Counted from the stretch's first letter, positions 44,508 to 53,152 are shown. The stretch: DNA of 64,000 nucleotides from JAKFEE01 sp036675815 (GCA_036675815.1 JAKFEE010000021.1:1-64000), one strand, 5' to 3'. Notes: generated by a model not told the origin, from the letters alone. Program-made: numbers and translations.

Positions 44508-44894
44508 CTACCACAGCCGACGGACGCCGTAGGCGTCAAAGGGCTGCTCGTTGGAGACCAGCGTCATGTTCTCGATGATCGCCTGCGCGATCAGCATGCG
44601 GTCGAAGGGATCGCAGTGCGGCCCCGGCAAAGACCCGGACAGTTCGCCATGCCGCAGCGAAATCGGCAAGGGCGAGAAACCGTGTTCGCGTACGCACGCC
44701 TCGACGTCGGCGGCAACGAGCGCGGCACCGGGAAGCTTGCCCAGCCGGAACTTCGTCGCGATCTCCCATGCGGTAGCCGCGCTGACGTGAACTTCGTTCT
44801 CGGGGGCCGACAACGCCTCGCTCGCCGCGGCGGTGAGGGACTCGTCGCCGGCAAGCCACCATAGAAAGGCGTGTGTGTCGAGCAGCAGCCGCAC
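44508..44894 (-). CDS. PIN-domain toxin (VapC family)
   Basis: 128 aa. PIN ribonuclease fold: LLLDTHAFLWWLAGDESL (first acidic residue D6), SAATAWEIATKFRLGKL (central Glu), and CDPFDRMLIAQAIIE (paired Asp) form the metal site. Lies 3 nt after the antitoxin gene on the same strand. Expected to cleave specific tRNA or rRNA when freed from the antitoxin. Confidence 0.9.
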   Translation of the reverse strand: MRLLLDTHAFLWWLAGDESLTAAASEALSAPENEVHVSAATAWEIATKFRLGKLPGAALVAADVEACVREHGFSPLPISLRHGELSGSLPGPHCDPFDRMLIAQAIIENMTLVSNEQPFDAYGVRRLW

Positions 44895-44897
44895 CCG

Positions 44898-45134
44898 TCA
44901 TCCCCCTTCCCACAATTTGAGTTCTTCCTCGGGCAGAGGTTCGAAGAACTCGGGCCCGATCCAGACCTTGCCCTTCAGCGCACCGAACTTGCGCCGGGCG
45001 GCCGGCGGCTGAATCGGCACCAGCTTGGCCACCGGCTCCTTGCCGCGCGCGATGACGATCTCCTCCCCGGCCTCGACGCGGCTGATGAGTTGTGACAACC
45101 GGGTCTTCGCGACGTGAATGGTGACGGTGTCCAT
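44898..45134 (-). CDS. Phd/YefM-family antitoxin
   Basis: 78 aa. N-terminal Phd DNA-binding fold VTIHVAKTRLSQLISRVEAG, then EEIVIARGKEPVAKLVP. The acidic C-terminal tail (EFFEPLPEEELKLWEGG) would neutralise the PIN toxin. GGAGGG precedes the start. Two TTAGCTAAG-type sites directly upstream are likely its operators. Confidence 0.9.
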   Translation of the reverse strand: MDTVTIHVAKTRLSQLISRVEAGEEIVIARGKEPVAKLVPIQPPAARRKFGALKGKVWIGPEFFEPLPEEELKLWEGG

Positions 45135-45146
45135 GGCGCGCCCTCC

Positions 45147-45167
45147 TAGCTAAGAGATTTAGCTAAG
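45147..45167 (-). promoter_or_regulatory. Likely operator of the Phd/VapC module
   Basis: TAGCTAAGA and TTAGCTAAG occur 12 bp apart, 13-33 bp upstream of the antitoxin start. The stretch is AT-rich against a GC-rich background and includes TAGCTA palindromes, as expected for Phd autoregulation. Binding is inferred from position. Confidence 0.5.
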
Positions 45168-45198
45168 GTTGCCGGCCGGAACAAGGAAGCCCAGGCGC

Positions 45199-45642
45199 TC
45201 ATCGCCACAATCCCACCAGGTCATAGTCGACGATCATCGCCTCGGCGCGATGTATCATCTCGGGCGGCATCGGGCAGGATTTCCGCGCCACCGTGTCCAT
45301 ATGCACCCCCACCAGCTCGCACACGGCCGCAATATCGTCGGTCTCGCCGTTGCGCATCTCGTGGACGAAGCGCACCGTCTTCTTGCGCACCTCCAGCATG
45401 GCCGAACGCACGACGATGATTTCGCCGGCCTTGACCTCGCGGCGATAGGCGATCTTCTGCGACAGTGCCGCCATGCCACGGCTGTTGTCGCGCAGGTATG
45501 ACGGCGTAGCGCCGATGCGCGCCAGGAAATTCCAGGTGCCCTCGTCGAACTTGCCGACGTACCACATCACGTTCATGTGCCCGATGTGATCGCACTGCCA
45601 CGGGTAGACCGTGCCGCGACAGGTTTCGATCAGCTCCGTCAC
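45199..45642 (-). CDS. Acyl-CoA thioesterase, 4HBT hotdog family
   Basis: 147 aa. CDHIGHMNVMWYVGKFDEGT contains the Asp and His-Met-Asn motif of 4-hydroxybenzoyl-CoA-type thioesterases; central strand SQKIAYRREVKAGEIIVVRS. Likely releases CoA from short or branched acyl-CoA esters. Separate from the PaaI-type thioesterase at the head of the block. Confidence 0.87.
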   Translation of the reverse strand: MTELIETCRGTVYPWQCDHIGHMNVMWYVGKFDEGTWNFLARIGATPSYLRDNSRGMAALSQKIAYRREVKAGEIIVVRSAMLEVRKKTVRFVHEMRNGETDDIAAVCELVGVHMDTVARKSCPMPPEMIHRAEAMIVDYDLVGLWR

Positions 45643-45799
45643 GCTTCCTCCCCGGCGGGCATCATGGCGCCCGTCCCCCTGTTAGCCATATCGACGTGCC
45701 CAAGGCCGGGTACCGGCGCCTGGGCGTCACCGTGCGTGCGGGGAGAGTAATGGGCCGAGGCGCGGCTGGCCAGCCAGCCTGCCCCGGAAGGGCCGGCGG

Positions 45800-46594
45800 C
45801 TAGGCCGCCAAAGGCACCGTCGCGGGCCGTTCCGGCCGCCTGACCACCAACAGCATCTGGCAGCACAGGCCCTTGATGTCCAGCACCCACACCAACAGGT
45901 CGTAGGCCACCGAGGCCAGGTACAGCGGCACCAGGAACTTGAAGTAAATGGACTGATAAAAGCGCAGATGCACCTGCTCGACCTCCAGTCCGGACGCCCG
46001 CAGCACACGCGTCATCTCGCCGTGGGTGCAGTTGTCGTAGAAGGCCTTGAAGCCGCATTCGTCGCGCCACTGCGGAAACACGAAATACAGCGCCTTGTGC
46101 ACCAGCCAGCCCGGCAGCAGCCGGTTCAGCACGGCAAAGGGAGCGTTGCGCGCGGGACAGACATGCACCTGATAGCCGCCGGGTCGCGTCACCCGCGCCG
46201 CCTCGGCAAAGAAGCGCCGCGTGTCGGGCAGGTGCTCGAGCACCGAGCGGGTGACCAGCAGGTCGATGCTGGCATCCCGGAACGGCAGGCCGATGCAGGC
46301 ATCGGCCACGGCCCAGGCGTCGGCCACGCGGTTCTTCACCAACTGCGCGTGCAGGACGTCCGAAGCGATCACGTAGGCGGCCGACTGCGGCGTGCGACGC
46401 TGGGCGAACGGGCACAGATGGCCGCCGCCAACGTCGAGCACGACCTGGCCGGGGCGCGCATTCAGCAATTGCGCCGCCGCAAGCTCGTGGCGCGTCAGCA
46501 GGCTGCGCGTGAAGGCGGCCGGCAGCAGCCGCTTCTCGATCCAGTCGCAGGCCTTGATGTTCCAGCGCACGAAGGATTTGATCGGCGATGCCAT
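45800..46594 (-). CDS. SAM-dependent methyltransferase (type 11)
   Basis: 264 aa. SAM site VVLDVGGGHLCPF near 51, then SVLEHLPDTRRFFAEAARV and RPGGYQVHVCPARN. The C-terminal 80 residues are hydrophobic (YFKFLVPLYLASVAYDLLVW), suggesting membrane association. It sits between ivd and the thioesterase with gaps of about 140-160 bp, so it may not be part of the leucine pathway. Substrate unknown. Confidence 0.8.
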   Translation of the reverse strand: MASPIKSFVRWNIKACDWIEKRLLPAAFTRSLLTRHELAAAQLLNARPGQVVLDVGGGHLCPFAQRRTPQSAAYVIASDVLHAQLVKNRVADAWAVADACIGLPFRDASIDLLVTRSVLEHLPDTRRFFAEAARVTRPGGYQVHVCPARNAPFAVLNRLLPGWLVHKALYFVFPQWRDECGFKAFYDNCTHGEMTRVLRASGLEVEQVHLRFYQSIYFKFLVPLYLASVAYDLLVWVLDIKGLCCQMLLVVRRPERPATVPLAA

Positions 46595-46734
46595 GCAGAT
46601 GCCCCCGCCACGCCATGGAAAGTGTCGGCGAAAGGCTATCGGCTGCGGCCGGCGGCCGACAAGGCCTCCTCCCGGTATGGGCACGGGGCAGTCGCCATAG
46701 GACCTTGGTCGGACGGCGCCGCATGGTCACGGCC

Positions 46735-47907
46735 CTACGCGGTTTCCTTGAACAGCTCGCGGCCGATCAGCATGCGGCGGATCTCGCTGGTGCCGGCGCC
46801 AATCTCGTAGAGTTTGGCATCGCGCAAGAGCCGCCCCGTCGCATATTCGTTGATGTAGCCGTTGCCGCCCAGCAGCTGGATGGCATCGAGGGCCATCTGC
46901 GTCGCCTTCTCGGCGGCATAGAGGATGGCGCCGGCGGCATCCTTGCGGCTGGTCTGGCCGCGGTCGCAGGCCTTGGCGACGGCATAGACATAGGCGCGGC
47001 AGGCGGCGAGCGTCGTGTACATGTCGGCGAGCTTGCCCTGCACCAACTGGAACTCGCCGATCGGCTGGCCGAACTGCTCGCGCTCGTGGACATAGGGAAG
47101 CGCCACGTCCATGCAGGCCTGCATGATGCCGACGGGGCCGCCGGCAAGCACCGCGCGCTCATAGTCGAGGCCGCTCATCAGCACGTTGACGCCGCGCCCG
47201 ACCTGGTTCAGCACGTTCTCTTCCGGCACTTCGCAGTCCTGGAACACCAGCTCGCCGGTGTTGGAGCCGCGCATGCCCAGCTTATCGAGCTTCTGCGCCA
47301 CCGAGAAGCCCTTGAAGCCCTTCTCGACGATGAAGGTGGTGATGCCGCGCGGCCCCGCGGCCGTATCGGTCTTGGCGTAGACCACCAGCACGTCGGCGTC
47401 GGGGCCGTTGGTGATCCACATCTTGGTGCCGTTGAGGACGTAGCGGTCGCCCCGCTTCTCGGCCTTGAGCCTCATCGACACCACGTCCGAGCCGGCGTCG
47501 GGCTCGCTCATGGCCAGGGCGCCGACATGCTCGCCCGAGATCAGCTTGGGCAGGTAGCGGCGCTTCTGCTCGTCGCTGCCGTTGCGGCGGATCTGGTTGA
47601 CGCACAGGTTCGAGTGCGCGCCGTAGGACAGGCCGACCGCGGCCGAGGCGCGGCTGATCTCCTCCATAACGATCACATGCTCGAGATAGCCCATGCCGGC
47701 GCCGCCGTATTCTTCCTCGACGGTGACGCCAAGCACGCCGAGGTCGCCCATCTTGCGCCATAGGTCGGCCGGGAAGTCGTTGACGCGGTCGATGTCGGCG
47801 GCACGCGGGGCGATCTCGACGGCGGCGAAGTCGCGGACGCTGTCCCGCAGCATCTCGGCCGTCTCGCCGAGATCGAAATCCAAGGTCGGATAGGCGTTGG
47901 GGATCAT
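46735..47907 (-). CDS. ivd: Isovaleryl-CoA dehydrogenase
   Basis: 390 aa. Oxidises isovaleryl-CoA to 3-methylcrotonyl-CoA, the substrate of MCC. Catalytic Glu lies in SGLDYERAVLAGGPVGIMQA near 250, the position unique to isovaleryl-CoA and long-chain enzymes. Other motifs: LGVTVEEEYGGAGMGYLEH, ALAMSEPDAGSDVVSM, TKMWITNGPDADVLVVYAKT and LLGGNGYINEY. GAGGAAAG precedes the start. Also called liuA. Confidence 0.94.
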   Translation of the reverse strand: MIPNAYPTLDFDLGETAEMLRDSVRDFAAVEIAPRAADIDRVNDFPADLWRKMGDLGVLGVTVEEEYGGAGMGYLEHVIVMEEISRASAAVGLSYGAHSNLCVNQIRRNGSDEQKRRYLPKLISGEHVGALAMSEPDAGSDVVSMRLKAEKRGDRYVLNGTKMWITNGPDADVLVVYAKTDTAAGPRGITTFIVEKGFKGFSVAQKLDKLGMRGSNTGELVFQDCEVPEENVLNQVGRGVNVLMSGLDYERAVLAGGPVGIMQACMDVALPYVHEREQFGQPIGEFQLVQGKLADMYTTLAACRAYVYAVAKACDRGQTSRKDAAGAILYAAEKATQMALDAIQLLGGNGYINEYATGRLLRDAKLYEIGAGTSEIRRMLIGRELFKETA

Positions 47908-47936
47908 CTCGGCTTTCCTCCCGTCGTTCCTCGTTC

Positions 47937-48389
47937 CTAGAAGGCGACGCCGGCGCCACCGGTCTTGCCGCGCAACGTCTGCAGCGCCACCGCGCACAGA
48001 TGTTCCTCTCCGGCGCGCGCAACGAACAAGCGCGCTTCGGTGAAGATGAGTGTACGGCCGGCAGACAGCACGGCGCCACGGCCGATCAACTCATCCCCCA
48101 GGCCGGGGGCCAGGATGTTCAGCTTGTACTCGACGGTGAGAACGCTGCTGCCGGGGGGCAACAGCGAGTAGCCGGCAAAGCCGCCGCTGACGTCGGCGAT
48201 GGCGCCGATCACCCCGCCGTGGAAGAAGCCATGATTCTGGCCGACCTCCTCGCGATAGGGGACGCGGATCTCGACCTGCCCCGGATGGACCGCGACGAGG
48301 CGGGCGCCGAGATAGCCCATGAACGGCTGGCGCACGAAGCCGTCGTGCACCGCCTGCCGATAATCGGGGTTCGCTGCGACGAAGCTCAT
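47937..48389 (-). CDS. PaaI-family hotdog thioesterase
   Basis: 150 aa. GQNHGFFHGGVIGAIADVSGGFAG is the PaaI/thioesterase II signature (HGG and Asp). First gene after the 20-bp palindrome, 29 nt before ivd, so it probably leads the leucine transcript. Likely removes CoA from stalled acyl-CoA intermediates. Confidence 0.87.
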   Translation of the reverse strand: MSFVAANPDYRQAVHDGFVRQPFMGYLGARLVAVHPGQVEIRVPYREEVGQNHGFFHGGVIGAIADVSGGFAGYSLLPPGSSVLTVEYKLNILAPGLGDELIGRGAVLSAGRTLIFTEARLFVARAGEEHLCAVALQTLRGKTGGAGVAF

Positions 48390-48422
48390 GCGTCCTCCCC
48401 CTCTCCCGCTGGAAGGCTAACA

Positions 48423-48442
48423 TGACGTTTACGTAAACGTCA
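48423..48442. promoter_or_regulatory. Perfect palindrome, probable LiuR operator
   Basis: TGACGTTTACGTAAACGTCA is an exact 20-bp inverted repeat, 34 nt upstream of the thioesterase-ivd genes. It has the ACGT-rich dyad form reported for regulators of branched-chain amino-acid and acyl-CoA catabolism (LiuR/FadP class). A LiuR-like MerR gene lies 1.5 kb away. The divergent 463-aa gene starts 69 nt on the other side and may share control. Confidence 0.7.
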
Positions 48443-48510
48443 ACCTGACGGCCTTGCAACCATGCCTTTCAACATGCATGGTTGAGCTCGACAGGGGAGA
48501 CAAGGGCGGA

Positions 48511-49902
48511 ATGGCCGCTCCGAATCGGATTCAGATTGGCGACACGCTGGGTGACGGCTCGGTGCTGCGGCTGCTGCCCGGCGGCCTGCGCAACGCCGTG
48601 CGTCGGCTGGGCGTCAGGCGTCCTAAGCCGCGCGAGCGCCGCCTGATGCGGGTCGCCGCCGGCATCTTCCCGGCCATCCAGAACATCGAGATGATGGCGG
48701 TCGCCGACGGCCAGCAATTGTTGGTCGGCAAGACCTTCGACGAATGCTGTCGCGACGCCAAGTGCATCGAACGGGCGCTGACCTTGTTCGAGGTGGCATG
48801 GCAAACCGGGTTGACGGACCTGCGGCCTTCGGCGACGGCGGCGCCGCTGCCTTGGGGCAACACGCGCACGCCGCTGGGCGCCTGCGGCCTGTCGGTGGGC
48901 CAGGGGCAGCAGGTCTTTCTCAAGATGGCGGTCGCGCTGATCTTCAAGGATAATCGCCAGGCGTACGAACGCCTGATCAAGTTCATCGACGAGAAGAGCT
49001 CGTTGGCGCGCATGCGTCTGTTGTCGTCCATCGATCCCTTGTCGCTGGCCGAGTTGCAGACGGGCTGGGGGCGCCGCTTCGCCGAACTGCTGACCACCAA
49101 GGACGACCATTACGCCGCCGCGGTACGTCGGTTGAAGCCGTTCCAGGTGCGATCCATGCGCCAGGTGATGGAGGCGAAATTCGTCAATTGCCTGGAATGG
49201 CCGCCCGACATGGTCGATGCGGTCAGCGAATCTTTCCAGTGCGTCGAGCAGTTTCGCGACCTTGGTGATTTCTTCATCATGCTGACGACGACCGAGGCCA
49301 TCCACGCCATCGGCCGGTGGGAGCGCCGCGACATCACCACACACGTCAACGCCGAACGCAAGAAGCAGGGCAAGGCGCCGCTCAAGGGCCGCCGCTGGGA
49401 TACCGACATCGCGCATATCAAGCGGGTACTCGGCACGCAGTTCGGCATCCTGCTCGAGCGCGATGCCGGCCTGATCGACCTGTTCGGCGAGCTCTACGCC
49501 AGCCGCATTCGCCTGCTGAGCGAGCCGCAGCGCGGCACCGCCATCGAACAATTCCAGTTGTTGGCCAAGCGTTACCTGGCCTACCTCACCTCGCCCATGC
49601 TCGAGGCGCTGATGCGGCCGGAAGGCGCCGACGGGGAGGAGCTGAATTTCGCCGAGATGATCGGCGTGCTTGAAGGCCTATTCATGAAAAACGGCCTGGG
49701 CACCGGTTTCTTCGAGGGCGCATTCCAGACCGAAGAAGGCGTGAGGGCGGTGCGCAACCTCATCGGCGAATACATCGACATGAAGCGGCGCGGCGCGGCC
49801 AAGGCCAATACCGACGTCGCGGCGCTGGTGCGCGATTCCGACCTGTTCGATCGGCACCTGGTGCCGTTGATGGGGCGGAAGAAGAAGCCCCTACCCGCCT
49901 GA
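48511..49902 (+). CDS. Unrecognised 463-aa protein
   Basis: No family recognised. Predominantly helical by composition, no signal peptide or obvious membrane segment. Charged N-terminus with RRPKPRERRLMR; Cys pair in FDECCRDAKC; central stretch SSIDPLSLAELQTGWGRRFA; C-terminal basic tail GRKKKPLPA. Codon use matches neighbours and the frame is unbroken, so it is real. Start chosen at MAAPNR after a GGGCGGA; in-frame ATGs 11 and 19 codons earlier are possible. It diverges from the leucine block across the palindrome and overlaps liuR tail-to-tail by 12 nt. Confidence 0.75.
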   Translation: MAAPNRIQIGDTLGDGSVLRLLPGGLRNAVRRLGVRRPKPRERRLMRVAAGIFPAIQNIEMMAVADGQQLLVGKTFDECCRDAKCIERALTLFEVAWQTGLTDLRPSATAAPLPWGNTRTPLGACGLSVGQGQQVFLKMAVALIFKDNRQAYERLIKFIDEKSSLARMRLLSSIDPLSLAELQTGWGRRFAELLTTKDDHYAAAVRRLKPFQVRSMRQVMEAKFVNCLEWPPDMVDAVSESFQCVEQFRDLGDFFIMLTTTEAIHAIGRWERRDITTHVNAERKKQGKAPLKGRRWDTDIAHIKRVLGTQFGILLERDAGLIDLFGELYASRIRLLSEPQRGTAIEQFQLLAKRYLAYLTSPMLEALMRPEGADGEELNFAEMIGVLEGLFMKNGLGTGFFEGAFQTEEGVRAVRNLIGEYIDMKRRGAAKANTDVAALVRDSDLFDRHLVPLMGRKKKPLPA

Positions 49903-50283
49903 CGGCTCGATACCACGCGAGCGCAGGATGTCGGCGCATTGCGTCTCGATGATGTCGAGTTCGTCCAGGATGACGGCGATGTCTTCCTGCTGCTGGCGCA
50001 GCGCCACCTTGCGCTCGCGCACCTTGTCGATGAAATGGCCGAGCTGCGCCGCCTCGCCCGGCGTGTCGTACATGTCCAGGATCTCCTTGATCTCCTGGAG
50101 CGAGAAGCCGAGGCGTTTGCCGCGGATGATGAGGCGCAGGCGCGTGTGGTCGCGCAGCGTATAAATGCGCCGTTGTCCCTCGCGCGCCGGCTCGAGCAGG
50201 CCGACGTCCTCGTAGAAGCGGATGGCGCGCGGCGTCAGGTCGAAATCCTGCGCCAACTCGCTGATCGTCCAGGTCTGCGACAT
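49891..50283 (-). CDS. liuR: MerR-family regulator, LiuR-like
   Basis: 130 aa. MerR winged helix WTISELAQDFDLTPRAIRFYEDVGLL, then RRIYTLRDHTRLRLIIRGKRLGFSLQEI split over the second motif, and the dimerisation helix with ILDMYDTPGEAAQL typical of LiuR. No metal-binding Cys cluster at the end; an acyl-CoA effector is expected. Adjacent to the leucine genes whose promoter carries a matching palindrome. An in-frame start four codons earlier is possible. Confidence 0.85.
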   Translation of the reverse strand: MSQTWTISELAQDFDLTPRAIRFYEDVGLLEPAREGQRRIYTLRDHTRLRLIIRGKRLGFSLQEIKEILDMYDTPGEAAQLGHFIDKVRERKVALRQQQEDIAVILDELDIIETQCADILRSRGIEPSGG

Positions 50284-50321
50284 GCGCCCGAACATAATTG
50301 CGGCCGGGGCAAACGAAAAGC

Positions 50322-51182
50322 CTAATTGGCCGCCGGCCCCTTGCGGCGCCATTCGGCCATGGTGAAGCCGACGAGCAGCCAAAAGCCGCCGACCAGGAAA
50401 CCGCCGGCGACGTCGCTGGCGTAGTGCACCGACAGGAACACCCGGCTCACCCCGACCAGCGCCACGACCACCAGGGTCCAGTACGCCACGTCGAAGCGGC
50501 GCCGCGGATCCTCGATGTCGCGCGCCACCAGATAGGCCAGAAAGCCGTAGACGGCGAGGGATCCCGTGGCATGGGCGGAAGGAAAGGAGGGGGAAACCGC
50601 GGTGGCGGCGGTGACGAAGTCCGGCCGTTGGCGCGCCAGCACGTACTTGCCGGTCCAGGTCGTCGCCTGCGAGCCGAGGACGGTGATCCACAGCGGCAGC
50701 AGCGGCCCGAAACGCCGCTCCCCCCACAGCAGGCCGCTCACCGCCACGATCACGGCCACCAGCGTCGAACTGTCGCCGAGTTGGGTGATCCAGAGAAAGA
50801 CGCGCTCCAGCAGCCCGCCCCGCCACGGGGAAAACACCGCGTCCACCGCCTGGTCGAGTTGGACCAGTTCGTCGGTCTCACGCAGCTCGGCGATGAGGCC
50901 GCCGAACAGGGCCGCGGCATAGACGCCGGCGACCAGCATCAGGCTCAGGGGCAAGCCCTGGAATCGCCGCGGCTCCAGGCGTGCCGCCAACAGCGCATAC
51001 ACGCGCGGCAGCCGGTCCTTGACGCGCGCCCGCAGCGGGTGTGCCCGCGCCCAACCGCCGAAGCGCCGCACCGCTTCGGGCGGCGCTGCAAACAGCGCGA
51101 GCAGGGCGCTCAGCAGCCGGCGGCCGACATACCACAGGCCGAGGAGAAGCACGCTGCCGAGAATGACGATGACGACTTCCAT
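50322..51182 (-). CDS. PAP2-family membrane phosphatase
   Basis: 286 aa, about six or seven membrane helices. The phosphatase site is complete: KYVLARQRP, SFPSAHATGS and SRVFLSVHYASDVAGG. Likely acts on lipid phosphates such as undecaprenyl pyrophosphate or phosphatidate. The stop of the upstream DUF457 gene is directly adjacent to its ATG (TGAATG), so the two are coupled. Confidence 0.9.
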   Translation of the reverse strand: MEVVIVILGSVLLLGLWYVGRRLLSALLALFAAPPEAVRRFGGWARAHPLRARVKDRLPRVYALLAARLEPRRFQGLPLSLMLVAGVYAAALFGGLIAELRETDELVQLDQAVDAVFSPWRGGLLERVFLWITQLGDSSTLVAVIVAVSGLLWGERRFGPLLPLWITVLGSQATTWTGKYVLARQRPDFVTAATAVSPSFPSAHATGSLAVYGFLAYLVARDIEDPRRRFDVAYWTLVVVALVGVSRVFLSVHYASDVAGGFLVGGFWLLVGFTMAEWRRKGPAAN

Positions 51183-52211
51183 TCAGCCGAACACCAATTG
51201 CCATAGTCGGGTCAGCGATTCGCCGGTGGACGGCGGCCTCACGGTGAACATGCTCGGCCCATCGACGACCGCGCCGTCGGCGCCGATCAGCGCGCGAATC
51301 CCCCACATGCCCAATTCGCCGCCGCCCGGGTAGCCGTAGCGCAAGTCGCGTGCCTCGACCGTCGCGCCATCGCGTCGCCACAGGAGCTGACCGTCGGCGA
51401 ACCACGCCAGGATTTCGGCCTCGCGCGTGGCGGTGACGGCAGCGATTGCCGGACCGCCCTCCGACCTTGTCTGCACCCATGCGATGGGCCGAGGATTGAG
51501 CGACGAATGGAAGCCGACCCAGATCGCATCGCCCTTGCGGGCGACAATGCGCCGATAGTAGGGCTGCAGGATCGTGGGATAGGCCTGGATCTCGACGCCT
51601 GTCGTCCCGGCCTCGGCCAGTTGGCGCCGGGCCTCGGCCTCGGCGGCGTCGTTGAGACTCCAGCCGTACATGGCGTAGGCATAGGCCAGGATCATCCCGG
51701 CCCAGGCGATGGCGACGGAAGCGCTGGCACGCCGCGTGGCAAACGCCCCGACCAAGGCCGGCAACCCCAAGAGCAGCGTCATCACCGGATCGATCACCGG
51801 CAGCGCCGGAATGCCGAAACGGTGATCCGACAGCGGCGCCAGCAACTGCGTTCCGTAATGGGTGATCACGTCCAGCAGCGGATGCGTGAGCAACGCCGCG
51901 ATGGCCAGGGCGATCCAGGCGGTGCGTCGATCGCGCGATGCGGCCGCCGCCGATCGACCCCAACGCTGGTGCAGCCACCACAGGCCGTAGCCTACCGCCG
52001 CGCCGACGATCGGGGCGATCAGGATGGAATGGGTGATGCCACGATGATAGAGCAGGTTGGCAAACGGCCCACCCAGCCAACCGGCAACGATGTCGGCATC
52101 GGGGCTCATGGCGACCAGCGCCCCCACGGCAACGGCGCGACGGCCCAGCCGGCGGCGGCCGACGGCAAGGCCGAGGCTGCCGCCGAGGGCGGCGTGGGTG
52201 ACGGGGTCCAT
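51183..52211 (-). CDS. YdjM/DUF457-family membrane-bound metal-dependent hydrolase
   Basis: 342 aa. MDPVTHAALGGSLGLAVG, SPDADIVAGWLG, HRGITHSILIAPIVG and THPLLDVITHYGTQLL give the His/Asp cluster of YdjM-like proteins within membrane helices. The C-terminal 150 residues form a soluble domain. These proteins are often linked to lipid or LexA-regulated functions, without proven substrate. Longer upstream frames lack homology; the start matches MDPVTH of the family. Confidence 0.87.
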   Translation of the reverse strand: MDPVTHAALGGSLGLAVGRRRLGRRAVAVGALVAMSPDADIVAGWLGGPFANLLYHRGITHSILIAPIVGAAVGYGLWWLHQRWGRSAAAASRDRRTAWIALAIAALLTHPLLDVITHYGTQLLAPLSDHRFGIPALPVIDPVMTLLLGLPALVGAFATRRASASVAIAWAGMILAYAYAMYGWSLNDAAEAEARRQLAEAGTTGVEIQAYPTILQPYYRRIVARKGDAIWVGFHSSLNPRPIAWVQTRSEGGPAIAAVTATREAEILAWFADGQLLWRRDGATVEARDLRYGYPGGGELGMWGIRALIGADGAVVDGPSMFTVRPPSTGESLTRLWQLVFG

Positions 52212-52284
52212 TTGGCTGGGCTTTCTCCGCGGCGCCGATTCCCCAGATGATGAGTAAGTGCGGTGGCGTTGTCGAGGTCGGGAG

Positions 52285-52611
52285 ATGGAGCGCGAGGCAC
52301 TTGACCGTTTGGCGTGGTGGCTGGACGAACGGTTCCGCATACCCGGCACCAACATGCGCGTCGGGTTTGACGGCATCATCGGCCTGATCCCCGGTGTCGG
52401 CGACACCGCCACCGCGCTGATCTCCGCCTGGATCGTCTACCGCGCCTGGCAGATGGGGGCACCAGCGCCGCTGCTCGCGCGCATGAGCGCCAACGTCGCC
52501 GTGGATTATGTCGCCGGCACCATTCCCCTGCTCGGCGACGTCTTCGACGTGGCCTTCAAGGCCAACCGCCGCAATATCTCGCTATTGCGCCGCTGGATCG
52601 ATCAACGCTGA
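52285..52611 (+). CDS. DUF4112 domain protein
   Basis: 108 aa. LAWWLDERFRIPGTNMRVGFD, GLIPGVGDTATALISAWIV, NVAVDYVAGTIPLLGDVFDV and FKANRRNISLLRRW cover the whole DUF4112 domain, with one or two membrane-embedded helices. Function unknown. It is 10 nt upstream of the next plus-strand gene. Confidence 0.9.
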   Translation: MEREALDRLAWWLDERFRIPGTNMRVGFDGIIGLIPGVGDTATALISAWIVYRAWQMGAPAPLLARMSANVAVDYVAGTIPLLGDVFDVAFKANRRNISLLRRWIDQR

Positions 52612-52621
52612 CGAGGTCGGA

Positions 52622-53152
52622 ATGGAGTTCCTGGAATATCCGCTCCTGCACTACGCCGACCTCATGCTGGCCCTGCTGCATGCCGGCGATGGCAAGGAGG
52701 CGTCGCTCGACGACGCCGCAACCCTGCTTGCCCACGATCTCGACCGTGCCCACGAGCAGCCGCCCATCGGCCAGGCCGAGATGATGGCCCGGCTGGCCAC
52801 GGCACGGCGCCATCTCATCGAGGCGCGGCTGCTGCAGAATGTCGGCGGCGGCCGCTTCTCGACCACCGCGCGCGGTCGTCACGCCCTGGCCGATCATCCC
52901 GAGGGCATCGACGATACGGTGCTGATGGAATTCCAGGAGTTTCGCGCCTATCTGCACCGGCGCGCCGCTCACCCCGACCCGGAAGATTGCTGCGGCGATT
53001 TCTTCCGCGAGGGCTATGCCAAGCAGCAGTCCGACATGCCGCATTCGGCCAATCCGTACCGCCAGGACACGGCCGCCCATCTCGCCTGGGAAAACGGCTG
53101 GTTCGCCGCCCGCGACGAGGCCAACGCTCATGGCAGAGGCGACCATCGGTAG
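52622..53152 (+). CDS. Winged-helix (Mrr N-like) protein with RMF-like C-terminus
   Basis: 176 aa. Residues 1-110 resemble the Mrr N-terminal winged helix: a paired-helix start, LIEARLLQNVGGGRFSTTAR, GRHALADHPEGIDD and LMEFQEFRAY. After a linker, DFFREGYAKQQ and ANPYRQDTAAHLAWENGWFA match the ribosome modulation factor/CrpP pattern (NPY...A-W-x-x-G-W). The combination suggests a nucleic-acid or ribosome-binding protein. No nuclease domain is present. Function inferred only loosely. Confidence 0.7.
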   Translation: MEFLEYPLLHYADLMLALLHAGDGKEASLDDAATLLAHDLDRAHEQPPIGQAEMMARLATARRHLIEARLLQNVGGGRFSTTARGRHALADHPEGIDDTVLMEFQEFRAYLHRRAAHPDPEDCCGDFFREGYAKQQSDMPHSANPYRQDTAAHLAWENGWFAARDEANAHGRGDHR

